Shown: positions 1 to 8,512 of the stretch, piece after piece
Numbering within the stretch: position 1 is the first letter of the stretch
How the letters are laid out: every line of letters begins with the position of its first letter
Assembly (NCBI GenBank): GCA_021646465.1
Contig: SOET01000001.1
Span: 175,848 to 239,847 of the forward strand
Direction of reading: 5' to 3'
DNA from: Candidatus Kuenenia hertensis
Lineage (GTDB): Bacteria > Planctomycetota > Brocadiia > Brocadiales > Brocadiaceae
DNA length: 64,000 nucleotides
The notes under the pieces: generated by a model
Told to the model about the DNA's origin: nothing
What the model saw: only the letters and a program-made list of their open reading frames with translations
Database searches by the model: none
Made by a program: the position numbers and the translations under genes

Positions 1-2273
1 GCCTCGTTGCCGGGGAATTGGCCCTTAAATACGCTTCCCTTGGTATTCCGGAGAAAGGGCTGGAAACTTTACGTTACATTGAAAAAATGCCGGAAACCAA
101 AAATATTGTGAATAGAGCAAAAGCCGAAATATTTTCTCTTATAAAAAATTATGAAACTGCATTATCAATGTTACAGACAGTTGAGCAGGATAACCATGAT
201 AACCACAGGGCTCTTCTTGTTGAACTGGAATGCTGTTATGGTTTGGAAGATTATGAATCGCTTATTACAAAATCATCTTTATTATTGCAAGAATGTAACA
301 AGGAAGACTCTTCTCTGCGATCAAGGGTATTAGTCTTGCGGATACTTTCGCAGATCAAAGTAGGATTGCATAGAGAAGCGGAAAGAGAGATCGTATTATT
401 GAATGAAACGAAGGAAGATAAATATGCAGCCGCAATCCTTTCTGTTTTACTTTACGCGTATGAAGGTGTTGAATTGTTATCGGCGCTGGAAAATACCGAT
501 TACGGTTCCGCAGTCTTTTCCCTTTCATTATTCGCTTCCAGCGGACAACTGGAAGAACATTACAAGTCTATTCAGGTTCTCGGGGAAGTTTTGAAGGAAC
601 CTTCTTCATGGTCAAATACGATACAATCACAACTTCTTGAAGATGAATTATTGTTCGATACGTCAAAGGTAATCGCCCTCCGCATGCTTCATGCCTGGAA
701 GATTGCGGATGAATTATCCGGGCATAATAATGCAAACATAATGGCACAGTTAGCGATGGCCGAATACAGGGCAGGGAATTTTCAGGAAGCATTAGAGTTG
801 TATGAGCAATTATGCAGAAAACAGGAAAATAGTGATATATATAAGCTGGGAGCGATGGAATGTTTTCTGGCAATGAACAATAAAAGCAAAGCGGCAGAAG
901 TGTGTAATGAAATACAACTATTGAACTTGCCCTGGCAGGAAATACCCCGTTACCTGGAAAATTTGGTGAAATTGGAAATAGAAAGAGAGGCGCTTTATAA
1001 GATAATCTCCGAATTGCCGGAAGATTTGGCAAAAAACACACATATAATAGCAACCGTTGCAATAGCAAATATTCAATATGGTGATTACTTTCTTGTAAAT
1101 GAAATGTTAGCGGAATATCTCTTAAATAATCAGTCGTATATTTCCTTCTTTCAAGTAATCATGGATCAGGTTGGGGATCTTGATAAGGGGTTGAGAGGAA
1201 AATACTATCGATTTGTGAAAAATTGGTTAAGCAATGCAGTAGAGTTATATCCTGAGAATACAAGCCTTCAGTATCAGTATGCAAGGTATCTGGCTTTGCA
1301 CGACGAATACGAATTGGCAAAGAAACAGTTTTTGGCGATGTGGGAATTTAATCCCAATGATACCCGTGTAATGCGATGGATGGGAAGATTACATAGCCGG
1401 ACACAACAATTTGAGACTTCGTTAAAATGGTATGATCTGTATGTGAAAACCAGGCCTTCGGACGTTTTTGTCTACCGTGAACGGGAACACGTCAATCATT
1501 GGGTGCTATGTAAAAAACAATCTGACATGGTATACGCAATGGTTTGTCAGTTTATGCCGGGAGATTACAACAGTTGCTGGGAGTGGCAGGCAAAGAGGAG
1601 CGACTTAAACGCGAACCAACAGTCCGTGTTTCTGCAGGATATGTTTGCCACGCATTATCAGAAAAGACGCCATTTCCCCCTTACTCAATTAAAACAAGCT
1701 GCTTTTTACAATGATTCAGACAGTGAACGGGGAACTATCTATAGTGGTATGTTTGGAAACAATTATGATGATAACGGGTATTCTTTTGATCGGAACGCGG
1801 GAAAATGGAAAAGAAACCAATCGTTTGTTTTTTTCGTTTATAATGGGGAGAGTGCTGATAGTGAAAGAGGAGATTCTCCGTATCCTTTATCCATGCGGAT
1901 TAATAAATATTTTGCTATGGGTTTACCGGCGACAATGGACCCTTCTCTCAGTTTTGAGGAAAAACTTATGGATTTAAAAAAAATTGACAGTTCAATACCT
2001 GATCGCTTCATGGTAACTTTGAATGAAAGTTTTGAAGAGAGATTAAAGAATTATATAGAAGAAAAGATATTACAGTATCCGGGAGAGAATGAAAAAGGGG
2101 AGAGATTTGAGATAATCAGAGATAATAAAATGAATGCTTATTTTGATTTATCATTGCGGTGTGAGAAAAAAGGAATTCAGGAAGGTTTAAATGCCCTGCC
2201 TTCTTATGAATTGAAGAATGTTTCAACTGCATTGGGAAGAATTTTTCTGAGTAGTTTATTAGACGAAGGATGA
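1..2273 (+). CDS. TPR-repeat protein, 5' end outside window, barrel domain lost or diverged
   Basis: The frame is open to base 1, so the gene starts upstream; the TTG at 18 is only the first possible start inside the window. The visible ~756 residues are helical TPR-like repeats (for example around residues 240-300 and 415-480) and align almost end to end with residues ~490-1125 of the next gene, sharing motifs such as ELEC.YGLE and WEWQAKR. After WEWQAKR (near base 1590) similarity fades: a short KWKRNQSF block still matches KWRRTQSL of the paralogue, but the following ~140 residues do not look like its beta-barrel and the protein ends DEG rather than in an aromatic residue. Probably a duplicated, diverging or decaying copy of the outer-membrane TPR protein downstream. 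Family clear, function unknown. Confidence 0.75.
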   Translation, partial: LVAGELALKYASLGIPEKGLETLRYIEKMPETKNIVNRAKAEIFSLIKNYETALSMLQTVEQDNHDNHRALLVELECCYGLEDYESLITKSSLLLQECNKEDSSLRSRVLVLRILSQIKVGLHREAEREIVLLNETKEDKYAAAILSVLLYAYEGVELLSALENTDYGSAVFSLSLFASSGQLEEHYKSIQVLGEVLKEPSSWSNTIQSQLLEDELLFDTSKVIALRMLHAWKIADELSGHNNANIMAQLAMAEYRAGNFQEALELYEQLCRKQENSDIYKLGAMECFLAMNNKSKAAEVCNEIQLLNLPWQEIPRYLENLVKLEIEREALYKIISELPEDLAKNTHIIATVAIANIQYGDYFLVNEMLAEYLLNNQSYISFFQVIMDQVGDLDKGLRGKYYRFVKNWLSNAVELYPENTSLQYQYARYLALHDEYELAKKQFLAMWEFNPNDTRVMRWMGRLHSRTQQFETSLKWYDLYVKTRPSDVFVYREREHVNHWVLCKKQSDMVYAMVCQFMPGDYNSCWEWQAKRSDLNANQQSVFLQDMFATHYQKRRHFPLTQLKQAAFYNDSDSERGTIYSGMFGNNYDDNGYSFDRNAGKWKRNQSFVFFVYNGESADSERGDSPYPLSMRINKYFAMGLPATMDPSLSFEEKLMDLKKIDSSIPDRFMVTLNESFEERLKNYIEEKILQYPGENEKGERFEIIRDNKMNAYFDLSLRCEKKGIQEGLNALPSYELKNVSTALGRIFLSSLLDEG

Positions 2274-2274
2274 G

Positions 2275-2297
2275 TTACAAGAAATCGGGAATGCTCC
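2275..2297 (+). repeat. Direct repeat, left copy
   Basis: A 23-base stretch ending gggaatgctcc, just downstream of the first TPR gene, recurs with four mismatches at 2572-2594. The two copies bracket the inverted-repeat element in this gap and could be remnants of a duplicated flank. Confidence 0.5.
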
Positions 2298-2368
2298 CCA
2301 AGATTATTCCGCATGTTTCCGCCCCTTAACCCACCGAATATTTCTGTCATTCTTTTTGTAAATAATTT

Positions 2369-2507
2369 GTATCTATTCAGCGTGTTAAGACACACCCCGT
2401 CAGCTACGCTGCCACCCCTCTTTTTAGAGGGGTAGTAGAGACGCAATGCATTGCGTCTCTACAAGAGGGGATTTAGGGGTGTGTTATAAATTACGCTGAA
2501 TAGATAC
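2369..2507. mobile_element. MITE-like nested inverted-repeat element
   Basis: A non-coding 139-bp element with perfect 15-bp terminal inverted repeats (gtatctattcagcgt at 2369-2383 and its complement at 2493-2507). Just inside, cacacccc (2391-2398) is answered by ggggtgtg near 2477-2484, extending the stem imperfectly. The centre holds a cccctct/agagggg hairpin (2415-2432) and a perfect 28-bp palindrome (2435-2462). No ORF is inside. The structure is that of a miniature inverted-repeat element; mobility is inferred, not shown. Confidence 0.7.
2435..2462. repeat. 28-bp perfect palindrome, family copy 1
   Basis: The half-site gtagagacgcaatg is followed by its exact reverse complement. A sister copy with the same outer ten bases in each arm and a rearranged centre lies at 11618-11645, so this is a dispersed REP-like palindrome and not a one-off terminator. 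Confidence 0.85.
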
Positions 2508-2520
2508 TACAAAACAAGTT

Positions 2521-2546
2521 AAAATTGCTCATTTGACCCAGTCTGA
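2521..2546 (+). repeat. 26-bp dispersed repeat, copy A
   Basis: Contains tcatttgacccagtctg. Near-identical copies lie at 11797-11822 (minus orientation) and 11922-11947 (plus), where they form the arms of an inverted-repeat element. Here it is a solitary arm next to the 2369-2507 element. Confidence 0.75.
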
Positions 2547-2571
2547 GGAGCTTGGAGACAAGAATGGGGAT

Positions 2572-2594
2572 TTACAAAAACTTGGGAATGCTCC
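2572..2594 (+). repeat. Direct repeat, right copy
   Basis: Matches 2275-2297 at 19 of 23 positions, ending in the same gggaatgctcc. It lies 50 bases upstream of the second TPR gene. Confidence 0.5.
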
Positions 2595-2643
2595 TGTTGC
2601 AATTGAGAACATTTTCTAAAAACCATTAAAAGAAAAAACCGGC

Positions 2644-5600
2644 ATGAAAAAGTATTATTTACGATTATTGGCAGTGAATAGTTGCTTCTTTCTGGTTATT
2701 CTCATTTTTAATTGTTCCACTGCAATACATAACAATTGGGCCGCAGATAACGAACTTCGCCAGGAAAATATTATTGAAAAGAATTATTATAAAAACAGGA
2801 AATGGTTTGCGGGACTGAATAATTACCTTTTAGCGGAAAATACCTCAAAGGGTTTGGTTGCTAAACTGGGTATGTTAAAAGGCAAAGCGATGGCAAAAGA
2901 GATGAAAATGTTTACTATTGTGGTGGCAGATTTTACTGATTGGGAAGAAGCGAAACAACACACGATGCGTGTCTCGCGTATGGTTCCTTTTCCGGTATGG
3001 TTAGAACAGACGGATCACACGTATAGTATCCGAGCAGGATATTCTGCAAGACAGGAGGATTTATTACCATATGTAAAGACAATTAAAGAAAATGGCTATC
3101 CCAAGGCGTCTTTAAGTATTTTTTCTTTTAAGGAGAGAAAGGTTGTTTTAGAAGTGTCTCCTTCTTTGGAAATAAAAAGGAAAGAAGGGGAACAATTTTT
3201 GGAAATTAAGAGGAAGAAGCAGGTCGGTACGGGGAGGGTTGATCTTTCTGATGTAGAAGAGAGGTTGATTGAAAGTGAAGAAGAGGCTACGGAATTTTTT
3301 CGAACATACGAAGGAGATTATTACATTGGCAAGGCATGGAGGAGTTATCATGCGGGCAATTTTGATCAGGCAATTGAATTTTTTAATTTTGCAGGGACAT
3401 TTGCCGAAACCGAGCAGGATGCCAGACTTGGAGTAGCGTATTGTTATATTGAACTGGGGAAGAAGGAAGAGGCGCTTTCTTTGTTTGATGAATTAGTGGC
3501 GGAAAGATATAAGGTAAAAGAGATAGCGGATGTTCTTGTAAAAATAGAATGTTTTGACAAAGCCCTTGAATTGTGTAATAAGGTCCTGTTTACTGACCCG
3601 TTTAATATAGATTTTCTGATACTGAAGATAAACATTCTTGTACAAGGAAAAAATTTTGATGCAGTCAGGTTAATCCTGGCGAGTATCCCAAAAGATAAAA
3701 ATACCCTCGAATTGTCACTCCTTGCGGCAGATATAGAAGCGTGGGCGAAAAACTATGAGAAGGCGATAGAAAAATATCAGAAATTGATTCGACAATTCCC
3801 GGAAGAAAGCGATGTATGGTTAGGCTATCTAAGGACAGTGACGTGGGCAAAAAACTGGTTGTTATTGTCAGACATTTTACCGCAAGGGTTTGAAAAGGTT
3901 GAAATGAATGATGAAAATCGTCTTTTTTTTGTGGATGCTTACCTTGAATTGGGCGAGATTGAAAAAGCCCTTGATGTGTGGGATAAAATGGATGCGGATG
4001 CAAAGGACTGGAGCAAGTCTTTATTGAAAATAGTTGATAAATATATGGCATCCGGAAAACTGGAGGAGGCGACAAATTTATTGAAAAAAACATTAGCAAC
4101 AAAGAAAAAAGATATTCACATTGCAGAACGGCTGGCGATAAATTATTTGTACTCAGAGGTGCCGGAAAAAGGTTTTGAAGCGATTGGCCAGTTTCAGCGT
4201 AGTCCGGAGACGCAGCTCAACATTGACCTCACCAGGGCAGAACTCTTTGCATTGTTAAAAAATTATGAAGCATCTTTGTCCCTCCTGCAAACAATTGACG
4301 TATCAAAAGATGAAGGAAACCGTGCTGAAATGGTGGAACTGGAGTGTTATTACGGGCTGGAAAAAGATGAAAAGCTTGTGGAGCGTGCGGCTCTTTATTT
4401 GGAAAAATTATCGGAAAACGATACGGTTGACAGGGCTAAAATGTTGACCCTGTCTGTTCTTTCCCGGATGAGAATAGGGCAATACAAAGAAGCGGAGAAA
4501 GAAATTGAAATATTAGAAGACACACTGCCGGAAGATTACGGTCCTGCAATTCTCAGGGTGTTATTAAAAAATGCCAGCAAGCGGTTGACCGAACATGATG
4601 GATCGATTCAGGCATTAGGTGAGAAATTGGCAGGGTACTCAAAAAATGCAACAATGGTGCGGCTTCAGCTCCTTGGTGATGAAATGTTGTATGATCAGAC
4701 AAAGGTTTTGGCAATACATATTCTTGAGGCATGGAGAATTGCCGGTGAAGTGTCAAGGCATAAGAACAAAGACATCATGTACCAATTAGCACGGGCGGAA
4801 TATAAAGCAGGTAATTATCAACGTTCCATTGATATGTATAAACAATTATATGCGGAGGAGAAAAACAACACCTATAAAATAGGGATGGTGGAGTGTTTTT
4901 TGGAATTGGACGACATTGAAAAGGCGAACGAATTATTTGATGAGATACATTTGCCTGATTTAATGGCGAGGGATATTTCACGGTATTTTGAAGGTATGCT
5001 GCGATTAGGGAGGGAGAAAAAGGTATTTTATGAGGCGTTATCGTTAATTCCCCCTGGTGTCATGGATATGGTGGCGATGAAAACAATAATCCTCGTTGCT
5101 CAATTATATTATGATAATTATGAAATTGCGGAGAGCAGCATAAAGCAATACCTTACGGACAAACAGGAAGATGTCTCTATTTTCAGATTGATCATGGCAC
5201 GAATAGGGTATTTTGAGAAGGGTGAAAAAGGGAAATGCTATGAATTTGTAAATGACCAATATCAATATGCAACGGAACGTTTTCCGAAGGACACGGGTAT
5301 TCGGTACGAATATGCAAAACATCTTGCTTCGCATCGGGAGTATGAACCGGCGATAGAGCAGCATTTGGTGTTGTCTGAACTTGTTCAGGATGACTATAGA
5401 GTCATTCGTTGGCTGGCACGTCTTTTTAGCTGGACAAAGCAATTTGATAAAGGGTTGATATGGTATGATAAATATACAGAGTTAAGACCACAAGATATTG
5501 TGGTGCGTCATGAAATCGCGAGGGTCTGTGGATGGGCGCTAATGCTTGAGGAGGCAAATGAGGCATATGAAAAGTTATGTGAAGACTTTCCTGATAATTA

Positions 5601-6729
5601 TGAACTTTACTGGGAGTGGCAGGCGAAGAGGAATAACTGGTTAAAGCGTAAGCGATTGGCGGTTTTATATTATGAGAAACTGGTGGAACGCCACCCGGAA
5701 GACGCGGAACTTGTGTTTGATCTGGGGCAGTTGTATTCGCAGCTTAATTTCAGCAAAGAATCCGAAGATACATACAGAAAACTGCTTGTTTACGAACCAG
5801 ATAACACTCGCGCAACATTTGCCGCGGAATCTGAAAAATGGAGAAGGACGCAATCTTTGGGGCTGAAACAAACGTATATCCATCAGGAAGGAACGGGAGA
5901 CAGTTTTGGCAATTTTGAAATAACGCGGTTTAGAACGGATTTAAATTATATTCCAGCAAGGTTATCGGAAGCAACGGATATTTCTATGAGTCTGGGGCAT
6001 ACGATATTCAATTTCACGAAACATACCGGATCGATGGCAGAACATGTTTTGCTCAAGGGAAGCAAAAATTTCCGGAATGGGATCAGGACGTATTTAAATG
6101 GTGAATTGTCGGCGTACACGGAAAACAATGAAGAAACGATTCAGTTTGAAACGGGAATAAATTATCAAATAGCTGAAATGTTTGATACAACAATGTTTAC
6201 AGGGAGAGAGGATGTTCTGGAGAATTTTGTTACCTTAAGGAATCACAGGGCGCGCTATTATACCGGCGGACGTTTTATGTGGGATATAAATGAACATGTT
6301 GACGTGTATGCTCAGGCGAAACAGTACTGGTATAATGACGGGAATAACGGATTTGAGTATGATGCGTCTGTCGGGTATAAATTTTTTGTGTACCCGAGGA
6401 TTTTGAAATTTTCGGTGGGGTTGTTTGGTTATGATGTACGAACAAATACCGATGAATATTGGTCTCCCAATGCGTATCAAAAATATTCAGCGAGTCTGAG
6501 TTGGCGGCATTATTTGGGGAAAGAGCATTACGCGGGGGCGCCCGAATTTTTTTATGAAATTGCCATGAAGCAAAGTATTGACAACGACAGTATTGATTTT
6601 GCGGAACCGTCTCTCGCCTGGGGATGGGATAACAAAAGGCGCATGAATGCAGGGTTTGAAATAAAGCCCATGAGATCGGTTGTATATGATGAAGAACGGA
6701 TACATTTCTTTTTTAACGTGCGGTTTTGA
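2644..6729 (+). CDS. TPR outer-membrane beta-barrel protein with SPOR-like domain
   Basis: 1361 residues. An N-terminal hydrophobic stretch (residues ~5-28) looks like a signal peptide or lipoprotein-type leader. Residues ~85-160 resemble a SPOR peptidoglycan-binding domain (FTIVVADFTDWEEAKQHT, then YSIRAGYS). A long array of TPR-like helical hairpins follows (~220-1080), then a C-terminal ~280 residues with alternating aromatic/polar strands ending in FFFNVRF, the terminal phenylalanine typical of outer-membrane barrels. The order periplasmic TPR then C-terminal barrel resembles exopolysaccharide exporters of the BcsC/PgaA type, so a role in polymer secretion is possible but unproven; no synthase gene is next to it. 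The ATG at 2644 precedes the leader peptide. It is paralogous to the upstream gene, and its stop abuts the stop of the convergent cyclase gene. Confidence 0.8.
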   Translation: MKKYYLRLLAVNSCFFLVILIFNCSTAIHNNWAADNELRQENIIEKNYYKNRKWFAGLNNYLLAENTSKGLVAKLGMLKGKAMAKEMKMFTIVVADFTDWEEAKQHTMRVSRMVPFPVWLEQTDHTYSIRAGYSARQEDLLPYVKTIKENGYPKASLSIFSFKERKVVLEVSPSLEIKRKEGEQFLEIKRKKQVGTGRVDLSDVEERLIESEEEATEFFRTYEGDYYIGKAWRSYHAGNFDQAIEFFNFAGTFAETEQDARLGVAYCYIELGKKEEALSLFDELVAERYKVKEIADVLVKIECFDKALELCNKVLFTDPFNIDFLILKINILVQGKNFDAVRLILASIPKDKNTLELSLLAADIEAWAKNYEKAIEKYQKLIRQFPEESDVWLGYLRTVTWAKNWLLLSDILPQGFEKVEMNDENRLFFVDAYLELGEIEKALDVWDKMDADAKDWSKSLLKIVDKYMASGKLEEATNLLKKTLATKKKDIHIAERLAINYLYSEVPEKGFEAIGQFQRSPETQLNIDLTRAELFALLKNYEASLSLLQTIDVSKDEGNRAEMVELECYYGLEKDEKLVERAALYLEKLSENDTVDRAKMLTLSVLSRMRIGQYKEAEKEIEILEDTLPEDYGPAILRVLLKNASKRLTEHDGSIQALGEKLAGYSKNATMVRLQLLGDEMLYDQTKVLAIHILEAWRIAGEVSRHKNKDIMYQLARAEYKAGNYQRSIDMYKQLYAEEKNNTYKIGMVECFLELDDIEKANELFDEIHLPDLMARDISRYFEGMLRLGREKKVFYEALSLIPPGVMDMVAMKTIILVAQLYYDNYEIAESSIKQYLTDKQEDVSIFRLIMARIGYFEKGEKGKCYEFVNDQYQYATERFPKDTGIRYEYAKHLASHREYEPAIEQHLVLSELVQDDYRVIRWLARLFSWTKQFDKGLIWYDKYTELRPQDIVVRHEIARVCGWALMLEEANEAYEKLCEDFPDNYELYWEWQAKRNNWLKRKRLAVLYYEKLVERHPEDAELVFDLGQLYSQLNFSKESEDTYRKLLVYEPDNTRATFAAESEKWRRTQSLGLKQTYIHQEGTGDSFGNFEITRFRTDLNYIPARLSEATDISMSLGHTIFNFTKHTGSMAEHVLLKGSKNFRNGIRTYLNGELSAYTENNEETIQFETGINYQIAEMFDTTMFTGREDVLENFVTLRNHRARYYTGGRFMWDINEHVDVYAQAKQYWYNDGNNGFEYDASVGYKFFVYPRILKFSVGLFGYDVRTNTDEYWSPNAYQKYSASLSWRHYLGKEHYAGAPEFFYEIAMKQSIDNDSIDFAEPSLAWGWDNKRRMNAGFEIKPMRSVVYDEERIHFFFNVRF

Positions 6730-8274
6730 TTACTCTTCGTTATCAAATACAATAATAATGGGATGTTCCAGCGACTGGTTTACCTCCCCGACTGAAATAT
6801 CTGCGGAGAGAGAACGTCGTTCCGTTTTTGAGGCGGTTGAGGAGATAAACGGGTTGGGCACGACTCCCCCCAGCATGAGCAAATAGGTGATCATGAACGG
6901 AATTGAAACTGCCATTGAGACCTTTACGAAAGGAAAACGTTTTTTTGCAACAACTTCTTCTTCCTTTGTGCCGAATTTATCTAATTCTATTTCTTTTTCA
7001 TCCCAAAAGGCTTTGTAAAGTCTGAATTCACCTTTTTTGCCTTTTAACGTTGTGGATTTTATATATCGGATATATATTTCAGACTTATCTGTTAATGCGT
7101 TGTATGTATCTTCTGTGAGGTAGATTTCTCCGGGATTGGAGGCAGATTCAATTCTTGATGCGACATTTACCACGTCTCCAAAAATATCATTTTCTTCTAC
7201 TACACCTTCTCCGGTATGCAAACCCATGCTGACAAGAAGGAGGGTTTTGGGTTTTTTTTCTACATTGTAACTGTCAAAACCGATTTGTGCCTCGACTGCG
7301 GCAAGAACGGCCTTTTGTGCGTCTTCGAAGTAAGATAATGTTCCGTCTCCCATGGTCTTAACCAATACGCCGTCATATTTTTTGATAATGGGGAAGAGCA
7401 CGTCATTATGTTGTTTCATGATAGTTCGGCTTGCGATATCGCCTTCCGCGTCAGCAATGGAGGTTGAACCTTTGAGGTCGGTAAACATCACCGTCATGCG
7501 TTTGGTGAATTTTTCCTTAAGGAGGTTTTCCAGGTATTCCCTTTGTTCGATAAGTTTTTCTATGTCGCTTGGTTGGGGAGAGTTGTGTTTGACCTTTTCA
7601 ATCGTTTGTGATATTTTTTCTTTTACTTTTTCTTCATCCTTCTTCCCCTGATGGCTTTCTTCCTGTTTTTCGTCCACAGTGTTTTTTACTCTAGTTTCAG
7701 GTCTGAAATATTCTGGTTTTTCTGCTTCAATCATTGTTGTGGCTGGCGAGTTATATGTTATGTTATTGTTTTGATTTTCTTCTGGTATTGCGTCAGTTTG
7801 AGTGTTTTTTCCACAGGTTTTGACTGTTGTGTATGCTTTCGGCATTTCTGCAATCTTGTCTGCGGTGTTCTCTGTTGCAGCATGTGCTTCAGTGATTTGG
7901 TCTTTATCAAATGTATCATGAGCGGTAATGTTTTCGCTTCGTATTTCTTCGCTATTTTCCGGACTGATTTCTCTTTGTGCAGGATTTATAGTAGCATTTA
8001 TTTTTTCTTCGGGAAAAATGTGGTTTTGCACCTCTTGAACGGTAACAGTTGTTTCTTCGAAAGTATTATCACGCAATGTATCATCGGCCTTTTTGGGGAA
8101 CGGTTGATTGTATTCCTGGTTATCTTCTGCCGGAGAATTATTTTTGTGCGTTTCTAAGAGTTCGTTATTGCTGTTTGTTTCTTCAGGTGTTTGTGTTGCT
8201 TTGTTTTCTTCTTTGTTGTTTGTTTCAAGAAATGAATCCAAGAAATTGGTAAATTTCTTATTGAAAAAAGACAT
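6730..8274 (-). CDS. Class III adenylate cyclase, C-terminal membrane anchor
   Basis: 514 residues; makes cyclic AMP from ATP by family membership. Residues 1-~245 are low-complexity, rich in E, N, T and K, and probably disordered. The catalytic domain spans ~258-425: metal-binding Asp266 in VMFTDLKGS and Asp310 in KTMGDG, the 44-residue spacing usual for the family, and the transition-state Asn/Arg in DVVNVASRIES. Lys306 before the second Asp fits ATP rather than GTP specificity. A single hydrophobic segment (~450-475) follows, with a short ~35-residue tail. Soluble catalytic part first and membrane anchor last is the reverse of the usual receptor-type cyclase. Its stop codon directly abuts that of the convergent TPR gene with no intergenic base. 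Confidence 0.9.
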   Translation of the reverse strand: MSFFNKKFTNFLDSFLETNNKEENKATQTPEETNSNNELLETHKNNSPAEDNQEYNQPFPKKADDTLRDNTFEETTVTVQEVQNHIFPEEKINATINPAQREISPENSEEIRSENITAHDTFDKDQITEAHAATENTADKIAEMPKAYTTVKTCGKNTQTDAIPEENQNNNITYNSPATTMIEAEKPEYFRPETRVKNTVDEKQEESHQGKKDEEKVKEKISQTIEKVKHNSPQPSDIEKLIEQREYLENLLKEKFTKRMTVMFTDLKGSTSIADAEGDIASRTIMKQHNDVLFPIIKKYDGVLVKTMGDGTLSYFEDAQKAVLAAVEAQIGFDSYNVEKKPKTLLLVSMGLHTGEGVVEENDIFGDVVNVASRIESASNPGEIYLTEDTYNALTDKSEIYIRYIKSTTLKGKKGEFRLYKAFWDEKEIELDKFGTKEEEVVAKKRFPFVKVSMAVSIPFMITYLLMLGGVVPNPFISSTASKTERRSLSADISVGEVNQSLEHPIIIVFDNEE

Positions 8275-8421
8275 CTCTTCTACTCCATAAAGTTAAAAAG
8301 AAAGTTACATTGTGGGAAGGTTTTCTTACTATACAACTCCTTTTTTTAAAAGCAATCGTTAAAATAACTTTTTTACGAAAAGAAACGAATTATTTGTTAT
8401 TTTCTCCCTCTCGAAAATAAT

Positions 8422-8449
8422 TTGAATATTATAACATGTCTGCTATAAT
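8422..8449 (+). promoter_or_regulatory. Predicted sigma-70 promoter of argG
   Basis: TTGAAT (8422-8427), a 16-base spacer, then a perfect TATAAT (8444-8449). A start near 8456 would leave a leader of ~57 bases before the argG ATG. It lies in the divergent gap between the cyclase and argG genes. Confidence 0.65.
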
Positions 8450-8512
8450 TTCATTTTGAAATACTTGAATCGGATTAATTAAGCAATTTAACGCTTGGAG
8501 TTTAATAATTTT

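Noticed and set aside
568..1068. 166-residue minus-strand ORF in the first TPR gene, and similar ones at 3665-4102, 34922-35509, 37736-38386 and 60000-60491
   Set aside because: All lie wholly opposite well-supported genes and lack recognisable motifs.
7651..8157. 168-residue plus-strand ORF opposite the cyclase gene
   Set aside because: Mirror of the disordered E/N/T-rich N-terminus of the cyclase; composition is Phe/Cys-rich with no domain or ribosome binding site.
8495..8512. TTG start for argG
   Set aside because: Overlaps the GGAG ribosome binding site of the better ATG at 8513.
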